64,000 nt of DNA, taken from the NCBI RefSeq assembly GCF_014202335.1, contig NZ_JACHGP010000014.1, positions 124,001 to 188,000 of the forward strand, given 5' to 3'. The notes under the pieces were generated by a model, which saw only the letters and a program-made list of their open reading frames with translations, made no database searches and was not told where the DNA came from. This DNA is from Mycobacterium sp. AZCC_0083 (GTDB lineage: Bacteria; Actinomycetota; Actinomycetes; Mycobacteriales; Mycobacteriaceae). Numbering within the stretch: position 1 is the first letter of the stretch; every line of letters starts with the position of its first letter. The translations under genes and the position numbers were made by a program. Positions 8,702 through 16,404 of the stretch are shown piece after piece.

Positions 8702-9943
8702 TCAGCGTCCGGTCAGCCGAACGATGTGCAGGCCGTGGTTCTTGTCGGAGAAGTAGATGTTGCCGCGCGCATCGACCAGGACGTCCTCGGACTGCGTGAC
8801 CAACGTCTTCGGCAGCAGGCCACGCCGCTCGGTGGGGTCATCCGGTAGGTACCAGGCGATCTCACGCGGTAGATACGCGTCGCTGATGTCGTAGACCCGC
8901 AGCCCCGCGTTGAACCACGTCATGAACATCAGGTCGTCGTCGGCGAGGAGCTCGGGCCCTTGTGGATGGTGCTGATTGTGCGGACCGAACCGGCCGCCGC
9001 GCGTGCTGAAGTTCGGATACCCAGCACCCGCAGCAGGCGAGGGGATCGGCAGCAGCGACATCAGGCGCGGGTTCTGCTCATCGCTGACGTCGACGATGCC
9101 CGCGAAGTTGTACGGCTCCTGCTGCCGTTCCGCGATGGCTTCGGTATTGACCAGCAACAGGTTTCGCGACGGCAGGGGGACGACGGTGTGCGTCGCGATC
9201 ATGCTGGAGAAGGCGGCCCCGATGTCCAGCCGAGAGATGAGCCTCGGTCGCTGGATGTCGGAGATGTCGAGGATGACGACTCCAGCGGCCCCGTAGCTGA
9301 GGTAGGCGCGATCCCCGAGGACGTACGGCGGTCCGTGCAACGAGATGCGCCGCGGCGGGGTGGCCCCTGCTCGAGTTGAATTGCAGGCTCCGCCGGCGGC
9401 CACGTACTGGTCCGGGAGGAACCACATCGCCACCTCCTCGGGACGCCGCGGATCGGCGATGTCGAGGATCACGTAGATGTTGCCGTCGAACCCGCGGCGG
9501 CTCGCCGTCACGTGGACGTAGCGGCCACCGGTGAAGTGATTGCGATGCACACCATGCTCACCGGTGTGCCACTCGCTCAACAACTTCGGCGTCACAGGAT
9601 CGCTGACGTCGAACAACCGGATGCCCTCGGCGGCGTTGAGGGCGGGATCGCCTCCCCAGGCCTGCGGACGATGCTCCATGCCCTGGACCAGGAGCCCGTC
9701 GGCGACCTGCACCTGCCAGGTCGCGGCATGGTCGGGTCCCTCGATCGCGCCGACGAGGTGGGGGTCGGTGGGGTCGGAGACGTCGAAGATCGACAGCCGA
9801 GGTTCCCAGAAGTGGCTGGCATACAGGTACCAGCGTTTGTCGACGACCTGCATGGCCAGCTTGAACACGGGCTTGCCGCCGACATCGTGGTACCCGATGA
9901 ATTCGACACCGTCGGAGGTGAAGCCGGGTGGGGCTCCGCTCAC
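8702..9943 (-). CDS. LVIVD-repeat beta-propeller protein (last gene of the transporter operon)
   Basis: 413 residues from GTG. At least six repeats of the form xxxxDVSDPxxPxLV are visible: LSIFDVSDPTDPHLVG, IRLFDVSDPVTPKLLS, YVILDIADPRRPEEVA, VVILDISDIQRPRLIS, GIVDVSDEQNPRLM and LRVYDISDAYLPREIA. This is the LVIVD pattern of extracytoplasmic and cytosolic beta-propellers. No signal peptide is seen. Many conserved His occur (HHPQGP, TGEHGVHRNHF), which could hold a metal. Start and upstream stop overlap as GTGA at 9940-9943, so it is coupled to its paralogue. Catalytic role unknown; related proteins are often annotated only as repeat proteins. Confidence 0.85.
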   Translation of the reverse strand: MSGAPPGFTSDGVEFIGYHDVGGKPVFKLAMQVVDKRWYLYASHFWEPRLSIFDVSDPTDPHLVGAIEGPDHAATWQVQVADGLLVQGMEHRPQAWGGDPALNAAEGIRLFDVSDPVTPKLLSEWHTGEHGVHRNHFTGGRYVHVTASRRGFDGNIYVILDIADPRRPEEVAMWFLPDQYVAAGGACNSTRAGATPPRRISLHGPPYVLGDRAYLSYGAAGVVILDISDIQRPRLISRLDIGAAFSSMIATHTVVPLPSRNLLLVNTEAIAERQQEPYNFAGIVDVSDEQNPRLMSLLPIPSPAAGAGYPNFSTRGGRFGPHNQHHPQGPELLADDDLMFMTWFNAGLRVYDISDAYLPREIAWYLPDDPTERRGLLPKTLVTQSEDVLVDARGNIYFSDKNHGLHIVRLTGR

Positions 9944-11124
9944 GAAGCCGCCTGGGTCATCAGATCGGCCAGTTCCGGCAGCGGTTCCAGACAGAAGACC
10001 CCGCCGGTGCCGCGGTCGGTGACCCAGATGAGGCCGTGCTCGTCGACGAACAGATCGTTGGACTGCGGCACGGCCGAACCTGCCGGTGCCTCGCTCACCC
10101 AGTGCGCGACCTCCCGCGGATTCTGCGGATCCGACACGTCGTACACCCGTAGGCCGGCGCTGAAGTAGGTTGCGAACACCAGCCGATCACTGCGGTAGGA
10201 CCCGTCCCGGTTCTCGTGCAGGTTGTGGGGTCCGTAGCGTTGGGGGAGTTCGTCGTACGGCTTTCCCGGAGCGGGCAGCGTCCGCAGGTATCGCGGTGCC
10301 GACGGGTCCGCGATGTCGATCAGGTGTATCCGTCGCTCCTCGCCGTGCGGGCCGTCGTGTTGCTGTTCGTCGGTGACGACGAGCAGTCCGCGACCGATCA
10401 GCGGCATACAGGTGTGGGTCGCCCCACCTCCCCACTGCAGGCGTGACACCTCCCGGGGGGTCGTCGGATCGGACGTGTCGAGCACGACCAGATTCGCGTC
10501 GTCATAACCCAGATAGGTGTACTTGCCCTCGACGAGCCCGTGGTGCGCCGCGACCCGATGACCGTCGGGCCAGTCGGCGGTCTCGCCCCCGCCGCTCGAC
10601 TGCCCAGGCCACCACCACCGACTGGCGAGCACGGGCTTCTCGGGCTCGATCAGGTCGATGGTCATCCAGATGCGGTCGGTGAATCCGTCTGGCGCACCGG
10701 ACATGTGGGCGTAGCGTCCGCCTTCCCAGACGATGCGGTGGACGCCCTTGCCCCCGGACTCCCAGAACCCGACCTGCTTCGGCTCGAACGGTTCGTCGAT
10801 CCGGTAGACCGCGACACCGGCCGAGTGCGGGCCCAACGGCTTCTTGGGCCGGTACGGGAACCGCTCGTGGTTGACCAGCAAGAGCCCATCTGCGACCTGC
10901 ACCTTGTGGGTGTGGGTATTGGCGGGCGCGTCCCACTGCGACACCAGTTGTGGACGATCCGGGGCGGACACGTCGAGGATCGACGTGCCTGCCCCGCTGG
11001 TCCCGGCGTGTCCGACGTACAGTGCGTCGCCATGACGCATGATCTGCATGCCGTCGCCACGTCCGTCGAGGTCGTGCTGGCCGAGGAGCCGAAGACCTTG
11101 GGCCGAGGCGGTTTCCGTCGTCAC
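9940..11124 (-). CDS. LVIVD-repeat beta-propeller protein, paralogue of the next gene
   Basis: 394 residues. The start is the GTG whose TGA overlaps the binding-protein stop (GTGA, 11121-11124); a longer upstream frame exists but would run inside the binding-protein gene. Repeats include TSILDVSAPDRPQLVS, LVVLDTSDPTTPREVS, IHLIDIADPSAPRYLR and LRVYDVSDPQNPREVA. His-rich phrases NTHTHKVQVADG, GGGATHTCMPLIG and YGPHNLHENRDG recur at positions like those in the downstream paralogue, which suggests a conserved metal or ligand site in the propeller. Two such proteins inside an ABC importer operon are unusual. They may bind or transform the imported compound. Confidence 0.85.
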   Translation of the reverse strand: MTTETASAQGLRLLGQHDLDGRGDGMQIMRHGDALYVGHAGTSGAGTSILDVSAPDRPQLVSQWDAPANTHTHKVQVADGLLLVNHERFPYRPKKPLGPHSAGVAVYRIDEPFEPKQVGFWESGGKGVHRIVWEGGRYAHMSGAPDGFTDRIWMTIDLIEPEKPVLASRWWWPGQSSGGGETADWPDGHRVAAHHGLVEGKYTYLGYDDANLVVLDTSDPTTPREVSRLQWGGGATHTCMPLIGRGLLVVTDEQQHDGPHGEERRIHLIDIADPSAPRYLRTLPAPGKPYDELPQRYGPHNLHENRDGSYRSDRLVFATYFSAGLRVYDVSDPQNPREVAHWVSEAPAGSAVPQSNDLFVDEHGLIWVTDRGTGGVFCLEPLPELADLMTQAAS

Positions 11125-12215
11125 TTGGTCAAGTCGGCGGGGTTGGGCCGCAAGGGCAGGCCAAGCGCCTTCTGCGCGCGCCACAGCGGGACCAGGTCGA
11201 CGTAGTCGTGCCAATTGGTTCCCGGTGGGATCACCTTCAGATCCATCTGCTCGTTGACGAACTGATCCATGTCCTTGACGTCGAAGCCTCCGTCGCCGGT
11301 GTGGTAGTTGGCGTTCTGCTCATCGGCGTACGCATCGCGGTACGGCTGCGGGAGGTCGAAACCCTTGGAGGCCATCAGGTCAAGCACCGCGTCCTTGTTC
11401 TTCATGTCGTTGATGAACTGGCGTGCCTTCAGCGTCGCAGTCAGGAACGCGGCTGCGGTCTCGGGGCTCTCGGTCAGGATCTTGTTGGCGGCCCAACCGT
11501 TCTGCGGTGCCCGTCCCAGCTCCTGGAACAGGAACTTGCCACCCGCTTTCTCGATAAGTGCCTTGTGTCGGAGCTGCAGGCTGGCGCCGTCGACCGTGCC
11601 TGCGATCAGGTTCTGCAGACGCTCGTTGGACTGACCTCCCGTGCTCACCAGTTGGACGTCCGTATCGGGGTTGAGACCGTTGTCCTTGAGAAGCTTTCGA
11701 ATCAGGAAGTCGTTGCGGCTGCCGAATTGTCCGCCGGTGATGGTCTTGCCCTTGAGGTCGGCAGCGGTGTTGATGCCTTCGTGCACGCCGAGGATGTTCG
11801 CCTCACCGCCGAGGTAGGGCGACAGGTACCGCACTCCCGACTTCGACTTGTTCGCCGCCGCGATGGTGGTGTCGGTGTCGTACAGCGCGAAGTCCACCGA
11901 TCCTCCGATGAGCGCAGGCAGCGGATCCTCGACGGTGATGATCTCGACGTTGTCGATGCCGACTTCCTTGAAGTAGCCCTTGTCCTGCGCTACCAGGATG
12001 TCCTCGTGGAAGAGGTAGTACGGGTTGTCCACGGCGACGGTGAGCGACTTCTTCACCTTCGACGTGTCGATCTTGCCATCGATCTCGTCTGCGTTGGTCG
12101 GAGTACTGGTCGCCTGACCGCCACCGCTACTCGCGCCCCCACCGCAACCCGTGAGCACCATCGCGAACGTCAAACCCACGCCGAGCAATGCGAGCAATCG
12201 TTTGCTTTTCCTCAT
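11121..12215 (-). CDS. ABC transporter substrate-binding lipoprotein (NitT/TauT/SsuA-like)
   Basis: 364 residues. A lipoprotein signal MRKSKRLLALLGVGLTFAMV is followed by the lipobox LTGC (Cys24). The mature part has the periplasmic binding protein fold of the nitrate/sulfonate/taurine/thiamine-precursor group (SLTVAVDNPYYLFHEDILVAQDKGYF; DLKGKTITGGQFGS). AAGGAGAAG lies just ahead of the ATG. It is the extracellular receptor for the permease and ATPase genes upstream in the same operon. Family members import sulfonates, pyrimidines, riboflavin precursors or aromatic acids, so specificity is open. Confidence 0.88.
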   Translation of the reverse strand: MRKSKRLLALLGVGLTFAMVLTGCGGGASSGGGQATSTPTNADEIDGKIDTSKVKKSLTVAVDNPYYLFHEDILVAQDKGYFKEVGIDNVEIITVEDPLPALIGGSVDFALYDTDTTIAAANKSKSGVRYLSPYLGGEANILGVHEGINTAADLKGKTITGGQFGSRNDFLIRKLLKDNGLNPDTDVQLVSTGGQSNERLQNLIAGTVDGASLQLRHKALIEKAGGKFLFQELGRAPQNGWAANKILTESPETAAAFLTATLKARQFINDMKNKDAVLDLMASKGFDLPQPYRDAYADEQNANYHTGDGGFDVKDMDQFVNEQMDLKVIPPGTNWHDYVDLVPLWRAQKALGLPLRPNPADLTK

Positions 12216-12257
12216 GCACTTCTCCTTGTTGTGAAGTCGGGGAAATCTTTTGGGTGT

Positions 12258-13103
12258 CTACGCACGCGAGAAGTCGCGCCAGGGTGCGGCCCGGCGTTCG
12301 ATCCATCGCATTCCCTGCACCAGCCCCACCGAGAGGACCGCGAGCAGCACCAAGGTGGCGTACATCATTGGCGCATCGAACTGGTCGCCCGCTCGGTCGA
12401 GCAGGAATCCGAGCCCCTTTCCGCCGCCGCCGAGCAACTCCCCGATGAGCATCCCGACCAGTCCACGGGCAATGCCTTGATTGATGCCACTGACGACGAA
12501 CGGAAGCGTGAACGGCAGGATCACCTTGAGGTACAGCTGCGCCTCGCTGGTACCGAAGACGCGACCGGCGCGCACCAGCGACGGATCGACGGTCTTCACC
12601 CCTTCCATGCAGTTGACCATGATCGGGAAGACCGCCGACAGCACGATGATCGTGAGCTGCATCGAATTGCCAAAGCCCAGAACGAGAATCAGAAGGGGGA
12701 TGAGCGCGACGCGCGGCAACGCCGTCATCGCCCACACGTAGGGGGACAGGATCAGGTCGACGATCCGCACGCCGCCCATCAACAGCCCGAGCGGGATGCC
12801 GATCGCGGCGCTGATCAACATGCCGACCGTGAAGTTCTGCACGCTGTGGAGCAATTCCGGACCGATGATGCCGTCGACGAAGCCGTGGTAGAGCGCCGAG
12901 AACATGTCGGTGGCCTTGGGGAAGAACAACGGGTTGATGACTTCCGACAGTGCGACCAGCTGCCAGATCACGAAGAACAGCGTCAGGTTGATCACCGTGA
13001 TGAAGAAGCTCCGGAACGGCGCCCATCTGCTGCGCGTGATGGCCTCGGTGACCGAGTTCGAGTCGGCTCCTGGCTTCGTCGTCGGCAGTGTGCCCGCGCT
13101 CAT
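12258..13103 (-). CDS. ABC transporter permease (NitT/TauT/SsuC-like)
   Basis: 281 residues. The ATG overlaps the ATPase stop as ATGA (13100-13103), which fixes the start. About six membrane segments are visible, the first being SFFITVINLTLFFVIWQLVAL. The cytoplasmic coupling loop reads VFGTSEAQLYLKVILPFTLPFVVSG, close to the EAA motif that contacts the ATPase. It forms the channel with the binding protein downstream; a gap of about 42 bases separates the two genes. Confidence 0.9.
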   Translation of the reverse strand: MSAGTLPTTKPGADSNSVTEAITRSRWAPFRSFFITVINLTLFFVIWQLVALSEVINPLFFPKATDMFSALYHGFVDGIIGPELLHSVQNFTVGMLISAAIGIPLGLLMGGVRIVDLILSPYVWAMTALPRVALIPLLILVLGFGNSMQLTIIVLSAVFPIMVNCMEGVKTVDPSLVRAGRVFGTSEAQLYLKVILPFTLPFVVSGINQGIARGLVGMLIGELLGGGGKGLGFLLDRAGDQFDAPMMYATLVLLAVLSVGLVQGMRWIERRAAPWRDFSRA

Positions 13104-13969
13104 CGGTCCCCTCCCGCCTTCGCGCCCAGTGCCTCGGCCTGGAGCTGGTTCCAAATGTGTTCGCGCAATTGGCCGAAGCGTTCGCTTCGCCGCACGCCCT
13201 CGTCGAAGCGGGGTCTTGGCAGGTCGACGTCGAGGATCTCCTTGACCCGGCCCGGTCGGTTGGACACGATGACCACCCGATCGGCCAGCGTCAGGGCCTC
13301 GTCGATCGAGTGGGTGATGAAGAAGACGGTCTGGCCCGTGTGGGCGATGATCTTCTCGAACTCCGCCTGCATCGCCTCGCGCGTCATGGCGTCGACGGCA
13401 CCGAACGGTTCGTCCATCAACAGGATCTCCGGCTCCGATACCAATGCTCTTGCGATCCCGACCCGTTGACGCATTCCGCCAGATAGCTCGTACGGATAGG
13501 ACTTCTCGAATCCGGTCAGGCCGACGAGTTCGAGGGCATGGGCGATGCGCTCCGCCGATACCTCCTTGGAGGGGCGGGGGTGCCGGTTCTCCAGCGCGAA
13601 CATGACGTTCTTGTACACCGTGCGCCATGGCAGCACCGCATAGTCCTGGAACACCATGGCCCGGTCGGCGCCTGGTCCGTGAACGAGCTCCCCATGGACC
13701 CGGATCGTGCCCTCGAGGGGTTTCATGAATCCGGCGATCATGTTGATCAGCGTGGTCTTGCCGCAGCCGGACGGGCCGACGATGGCGAGGAATTCGCCGC
13801 GCTGCACGTCCAAGTTCACGTCCCGAAGGGCGATGAGCCGTGTCTTCTGCCGCTTGTTCTCGTATCCGGCACTGACGCCGCGAATGTCGATCAGTGGTGG
13901 CTGGGTAGTCGGTGCGTCGTCGGCGCTCGGTCGCGGGCGTTGGGTCACCGATGGAACGGCCTGACTCAT
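13100..13969 (-). CDS. ABC transporter ATP-binding protein (NitT/TauT/SsuB-like)
   Basis: 289 residues from ATG at 13969; a longer frame reaches 14059 but would cross the predicted operator. Walker A is VGPSGCGKTTLINMIAG, the signature is YELSGGMRQRVGIARAL, Walker B is ILLMDEPFGAVD, and the switch His is in VFFITHSIDEAL. The first 35 residues (MSQAVPSVTQRPRPSADDAP) are a polar extension. It is the first gene of a five-gene operon running leftward: ATPase, permease, binding protein and two LVIVD proteins. A predicted LacI operator at 14008-14021 lies 38 bases upstream. Confidence 0.92.
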   Translation of the reverse strand: MSQAVPSVTQRPRPSADDAPTTQPPLIDIRGVSAGYENKRQKTRLIALRDVNLDVQRGEFLAIVGPSGCGKTTLINMIAGFMKPLEGTIRVHGELVHGPGADRAMVFQDYAVLPWRTVYKNVMFALENRHPRPSKEVSAERIAHALELVGLTGFEKSYPYELSGGMRQRVGIARALVSEPEILLMDEPFGAVDAMTREAMQAEFEKIIAHTGQTVFFITHSIDEALTLADRVVIVSNRPGRVKEILDVDLPRPRFDEGVRRSERFGQLREHIWNQLQAEALGAKAGGDR

Positions 13970-14007
13970 GAAGATCGCAACCTCTATCTCTGCACTCGCA
14001 TTGTTAC

Positions 14008-14021
14008 TGCAATCGTTTGCT
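14008..14021. promoter_or_regulatory. Predicted LacI-family operator (TGCAATCGTTTGCT)
   Basis: A CG-centred near-palindrome in the divergent gap, on the transporter-operon side. It matches TGCAAYCGRTTGCA at 12 of 14 positions. Confidence 0.7.
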
Positions 14022-14119
14022 CCATCCTGCGATGTGACGTGGGTCATGTCAATGGGCACTCGAAGAAAAGGTCGGAGGCCCGCTAGGAACCCACCACGTG
14101 GGCAATCAACAAGACTCTC

Positions 14120-14133
14120 TACAAACGATTGCA
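14120..14133. promoter_or_regulatory. Predicted LacI-family operator (TACAAACGATTGCA)
   Basis: The second site in the same divergent gap, 112 bases from the first and 19 bases before the ATG at 14153. Two operators flanking a bidirectional promoter would allow DNA looping, as known for LacI-type repressors; looping here is inference. Confidence 0.7.
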
Positions 14134-14152
14134 GCTATGGCAGCATGTGGTC

Positions 14153-15079
14153 ATGACCCGCGCTCAGCTACGCATCGGAACGTTCACGCCGTCGCTGTTG
14201 ATCGACGTCGCCCGCTCCACCGGGCGATTGGACCGCGCCGAACTCGACGTCACCGAGACCCCGGTGCCCTCGTCGCCTGCTCAATTCCGATCGCTCGACG
14301 CCGGTGAGTTCGACGTGGTCATGACGAGCCCGGACAACGTTCTCGCCTATCGGTTCCTGAGCGCGAATCCACTCCAGCGCAACCTACCGGTGGAGATTCT
14401 CGCCGGCGTTGACCGGGGACTCGGGCTGTCGTTGTGCCTCGCGCCGTCGGTGACGGACGTCGCGGACGTCCGTGGCCGTGTCGTCGGGGTCGACGTGCCG
14501 GGGTCGGGGTTCGCGTTCGTCGCGTTCGCCCTCCTGGAGAGCGCAGGCCTCGGCAAGGACGGATATACGATCGAGTCATTGGGATCGACCCCTCGGCGCG
14601 CTGCGGCGCTGGCGCAGGGAGCGTGCGCGGCCACGGTCCTCAATGCAGGCAACGAGCTGCGGGCGATCGCAGCCGGGTGCCGTGTTGTGAGTACGGTCGC
14701 GGACGTCGGTCCCTATCTCGGCACCGTCATGGCGGCGATGTCCGCCGACGACCCCGAAATCACCGGTCCGCGAGAACGTCTCGCAGAGGTGGTGATCGAC
14801 ACCGCTCGTGACGTCGTCGCCGGTCAGTTGCATGGGGAGGTGCTCGAGGCTGCAGGACGATTGCTCGGGTTGGCGCAGCCGCAAGCCCAGGCGCACCTCG
14901 ACTGCCTGCTGGATCCCACCCACGGTTTGATCACCGATGGACGCGTTGACGAGCCGTCGATCGACACCCTTATCAACCTCAGACGTCGGCACAGCCCGAG
15001 CCCGGATCTCGACGTGGTGGCGTCCACCTGGCACACGGTGCTGGCAACTGCAGGCCTTGGCACGGGCCGACACACGTGA
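14153..15079 (+). CDS. Substrate-binding-protein-like protein without a signal peptide (NMT1/THI5-like fold)
   Basis: 308 residues from ATG. The text LRIGTFTPSLLIDVARSTGRL, SPAQFRSLDAGEFDVVMTSPDNVLAYRF and ADVRGRVVGVDVPGSGFAFVAFALLESAGL follows the layout of ABC binding proteins of the NMT1/SsuA group, including the loop where a ligand docks. There is no signal peptide or lipobox, so it should stay in the cytosol. A TTG upstream lies in the predicted operator and was not used. It is divergent from an ABC importer of the same fold family. It may be a cytosolic ligand carrier, sensor or enzyme; which one cannot be read. Confidence 0.7.
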   Translation: MTRAQLRIGTFTPSLLIDVARSTGRLDRAELDVTETPVPSSPAQFRSLDAGEFDVVMTSPDNVLAYRFLSANPLQRNLPVEILAGVDRGLGLSLCLAPSVTDVADVRGRVVGVDVPGSGFAFVAFALLESAGLGKDGYTIESLGSTPRRAAALAQGACAATVLNAGNELRAIAAGCRVVSTVADVGPYLGTVMAAMSADDPEITGPRERLAEVVIDTARDVVAGQLHGEVLEAAGRLLGLAQPQAQAHLDCLLDPTHGLITDGRVDEPSIDTLINLRRRHSPSPDLDVVASTWHTVLATAGLGTGRHT

Positions 15080-15164
15080 GCTGCCGCGCCGGCCCATCGT
15101 TCACCTGCGAGTGGTCTGGGTATATTGCACGTGCGCGGGGGTCACGCCATCATTGACGGGACGC

Positions 15165-15178
15165 TGCATCCGATTGCA
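15165..15178. promoter_or_regulatory. Predicted LacI-family operator (TGCATCCGATTGCA)
   Basis: Right half perfect, left half two mismatches. It lies 23 bases upstream of the GTG of the LacI-family gene, which fits autoregulation. A TATATT sequence at 15121-15126 just upstream could be a -10 element. Confidence 0.65.
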
Positions 15179-15201
15179 GTCGAGGAGGGGAGTGGGGGTC
15201 A

Positions 15202-16233
15202 GTGCACAGAGCCACGCTGCGTGAGGTTGCGGTCATGGCCGGCGTCCATCCGGCCACTGCTTCGCGCGCCTTGAACCAGCAGACCGAGAGTTTGGTCAAC
15301 GTCGAAACGGCTGCCCGAATCAAGAAGGTCGCTGCCGAGATGGGCTACTCGCCCAACCCAATCGCCCGTAGCCTCAAGACATCTCGCTCGGCCAGCATCG
15401 GGCTGGTGATCCCCGACCTGACCAACCCGCTCTTCCCGCCCATCGTGCGGGGAGTCGAGGACGTGCTACGCACCATCGGCTACAACGCGTGGATCGTCAA
15501 CACCGACAACCGACCCGACGTGGAGAAGACGGCGGTCGAATCGTTCCGTCAGCGCAACGTCGAGGGCTTCGTGTTCGCGACCGCGCATTTGAAGCACCCG
15601 TTGCTCGAGGAACTCGCTGCCGCGTCGACACCCATGGTGCTGGTCAACCGCCGAACCAACGGCGCCGACATCCCATCGGTCACCTCCGACGACGCGGCAG
15701 GTGTGGCACTGGCGATGCAGCATCTCGTCGATCTGGGCCACACCAAGATCGTGCATCTCGCGGGGCCGCAGGACCTGTCGACCGGCGTGACCCGGCGTCG
15801 CGCATTCCTGTCCAGCCTGGAGGAACTTCAACTCCCTGCCGAGAGCACGCGGACGGTTATCTGCGACGAATGGTCCGAGCAGGCGGGTGCGAAGGCAATG
15901 CGGACTCTGTTGGACTCTGGTCCCGAGTTCACCGCGGTGCTGGCGGGTAACGACCTGCTTGCCCTTGGCGTCTACGACGCCCTTTCCGAACGCGGCCTGC
16001 GCTGCCCGGACGACATCAGCGTGGTCGGATTCAATGACATGCCGTTCATGGACAAGGTCTCACCGCCCATGACGACCGTGCGCATCCCGCATTACGAGAT
16101 CGGCGCCGAAGCGGCCCGATTGCTGCTCGAAGTGCTCAATGACCCCGACCGCCATCCGCGTTCACTGCTCTTGCCACTGACGATGGTCGTCCGGTCCTCG
16201 ACCGGTCCGGTGCCAGCGCCTCGTCCCCGCTGA
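15202..16233 (+). CDS. LacI family transcriptional regulator (candidate regulator of the island)
   Basis: 343 residues from GTG. The N-terminal helix-turn-helix reads TLREVAVMAGVHPATASRALN, and the hinge helix is MGYSPNPIARSLKTSRS. The periplasmic-binding-protein-like effector domain starts at ASIGLVIPDLTNPLFPPIV and ends with ISVVGFNDMPFMDKVSPPMTTVRIP and a C-terminal LLLPLTMVVRSS. The layout is full length, with all domains present. Its own promoter holds a predicted operator, and similar palindromes lie ahead of most island genes, so it is the natural candidate to control them. The inducer is not known. Confidence 0.93.
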   Translation: MHRATLREVAVMAGVHPATASRALNQQTESLVNVETAARIKKVAAEMGYSPNPIARSLKTSRSASIGLVIPDLTNPLFPPIVRGVEDVLRTIGYNAWIVNTDNRPDVEKTAVESFRQRNVEGFVFATAHLKHPLLEELAAASTPMVLVNRRTNGADIPSVTSDDAAGVALAMQHLVDLGHTKIVHLAGPQDLSTGVTRRRAFLSSLEELQLPAESTRTVICDEWSEQAGAKAMRTLLDSGPEFTAVLAGNDLLALGVYDALSERGLRCPDDISVVGFNDMPFMDKVSPPMTTVRIPHYEIGAEAARLLLEVLNDPDRHPRSLLLPLTMVVRSSTGPVPAPRPR

Positions 16234-16261
16234 GGGCTCTTAGCGCTCTGCCCCTGGTCGC

Positions 16262-16275
16262 TGCAAGCGTCTGCA
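16262..16275. promoter_or_regulatory. Possible weaker LacI-family operator (TGCAAGCGTCTGCA)
   Basis: A CG-centred imperfect palindrome shortly after the lacI stop. A further half-site TGCAACCG overlaps at 16272-16279. It is weaker than the site at 16373 and could be an auxiliary site. Confidence 0.4.
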
Positions 16276-16372
16276 ACCGTTCGCTACCTGCGGCTCGTCC
16301 CTGGTGCGACGAATCCTTCATGAAACCCGCACATGCTGCGGTGTTGACTTGAGCCAGACCGCACGGCAGGAT

Positions 16373-16386
16373 TGCAACCGATTGCA
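16373..16386. promoter_or_regulatory. Predicted LacI-family operator (TGCAACCGATTGCA)
   Basis: The best copy of the motif in the window: it fits TGCAAYCGRTTGCA at every position. It is 18 bases upstream of the dehydrogenase ATG at 16405. Confidence 0.75.
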
Positions 16387-16404
16387 GTCGAGCCGGGAGA
16401 GTCA

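Noticed and set aside
12193..12206. AGCAATCGTTTGCT, a palindrome like the LacI operators
   Set aside because: It lies inside the coding start of the binding-protein gene, over the Lys-Arg-Leu-Leu codons of its signal peptide, and far from the operon promoter. It fits the motif, but coding constraint explains it as well.
11208..13469. Very long plus-strand open frame opposite the ABC transporter genes
   Set aside because: Composition (Arg, Gln, His, Asp) is that of the reverse strand of coding DNA, and three genes with clear ABC motifs occupy the other strand.
14129..14131. TTG as start of the binding-protein-like gene
   Set aside because: It lies within the predicted operator; the ATG at 14153 begins right at the conserved fold.
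15100..15126. Promoter TTCACC / TATATT ahead of the LacI gene
   Set aside because: The -10 is good but the -35 and the 15-base spacing are poor; mentioned only with the operator.
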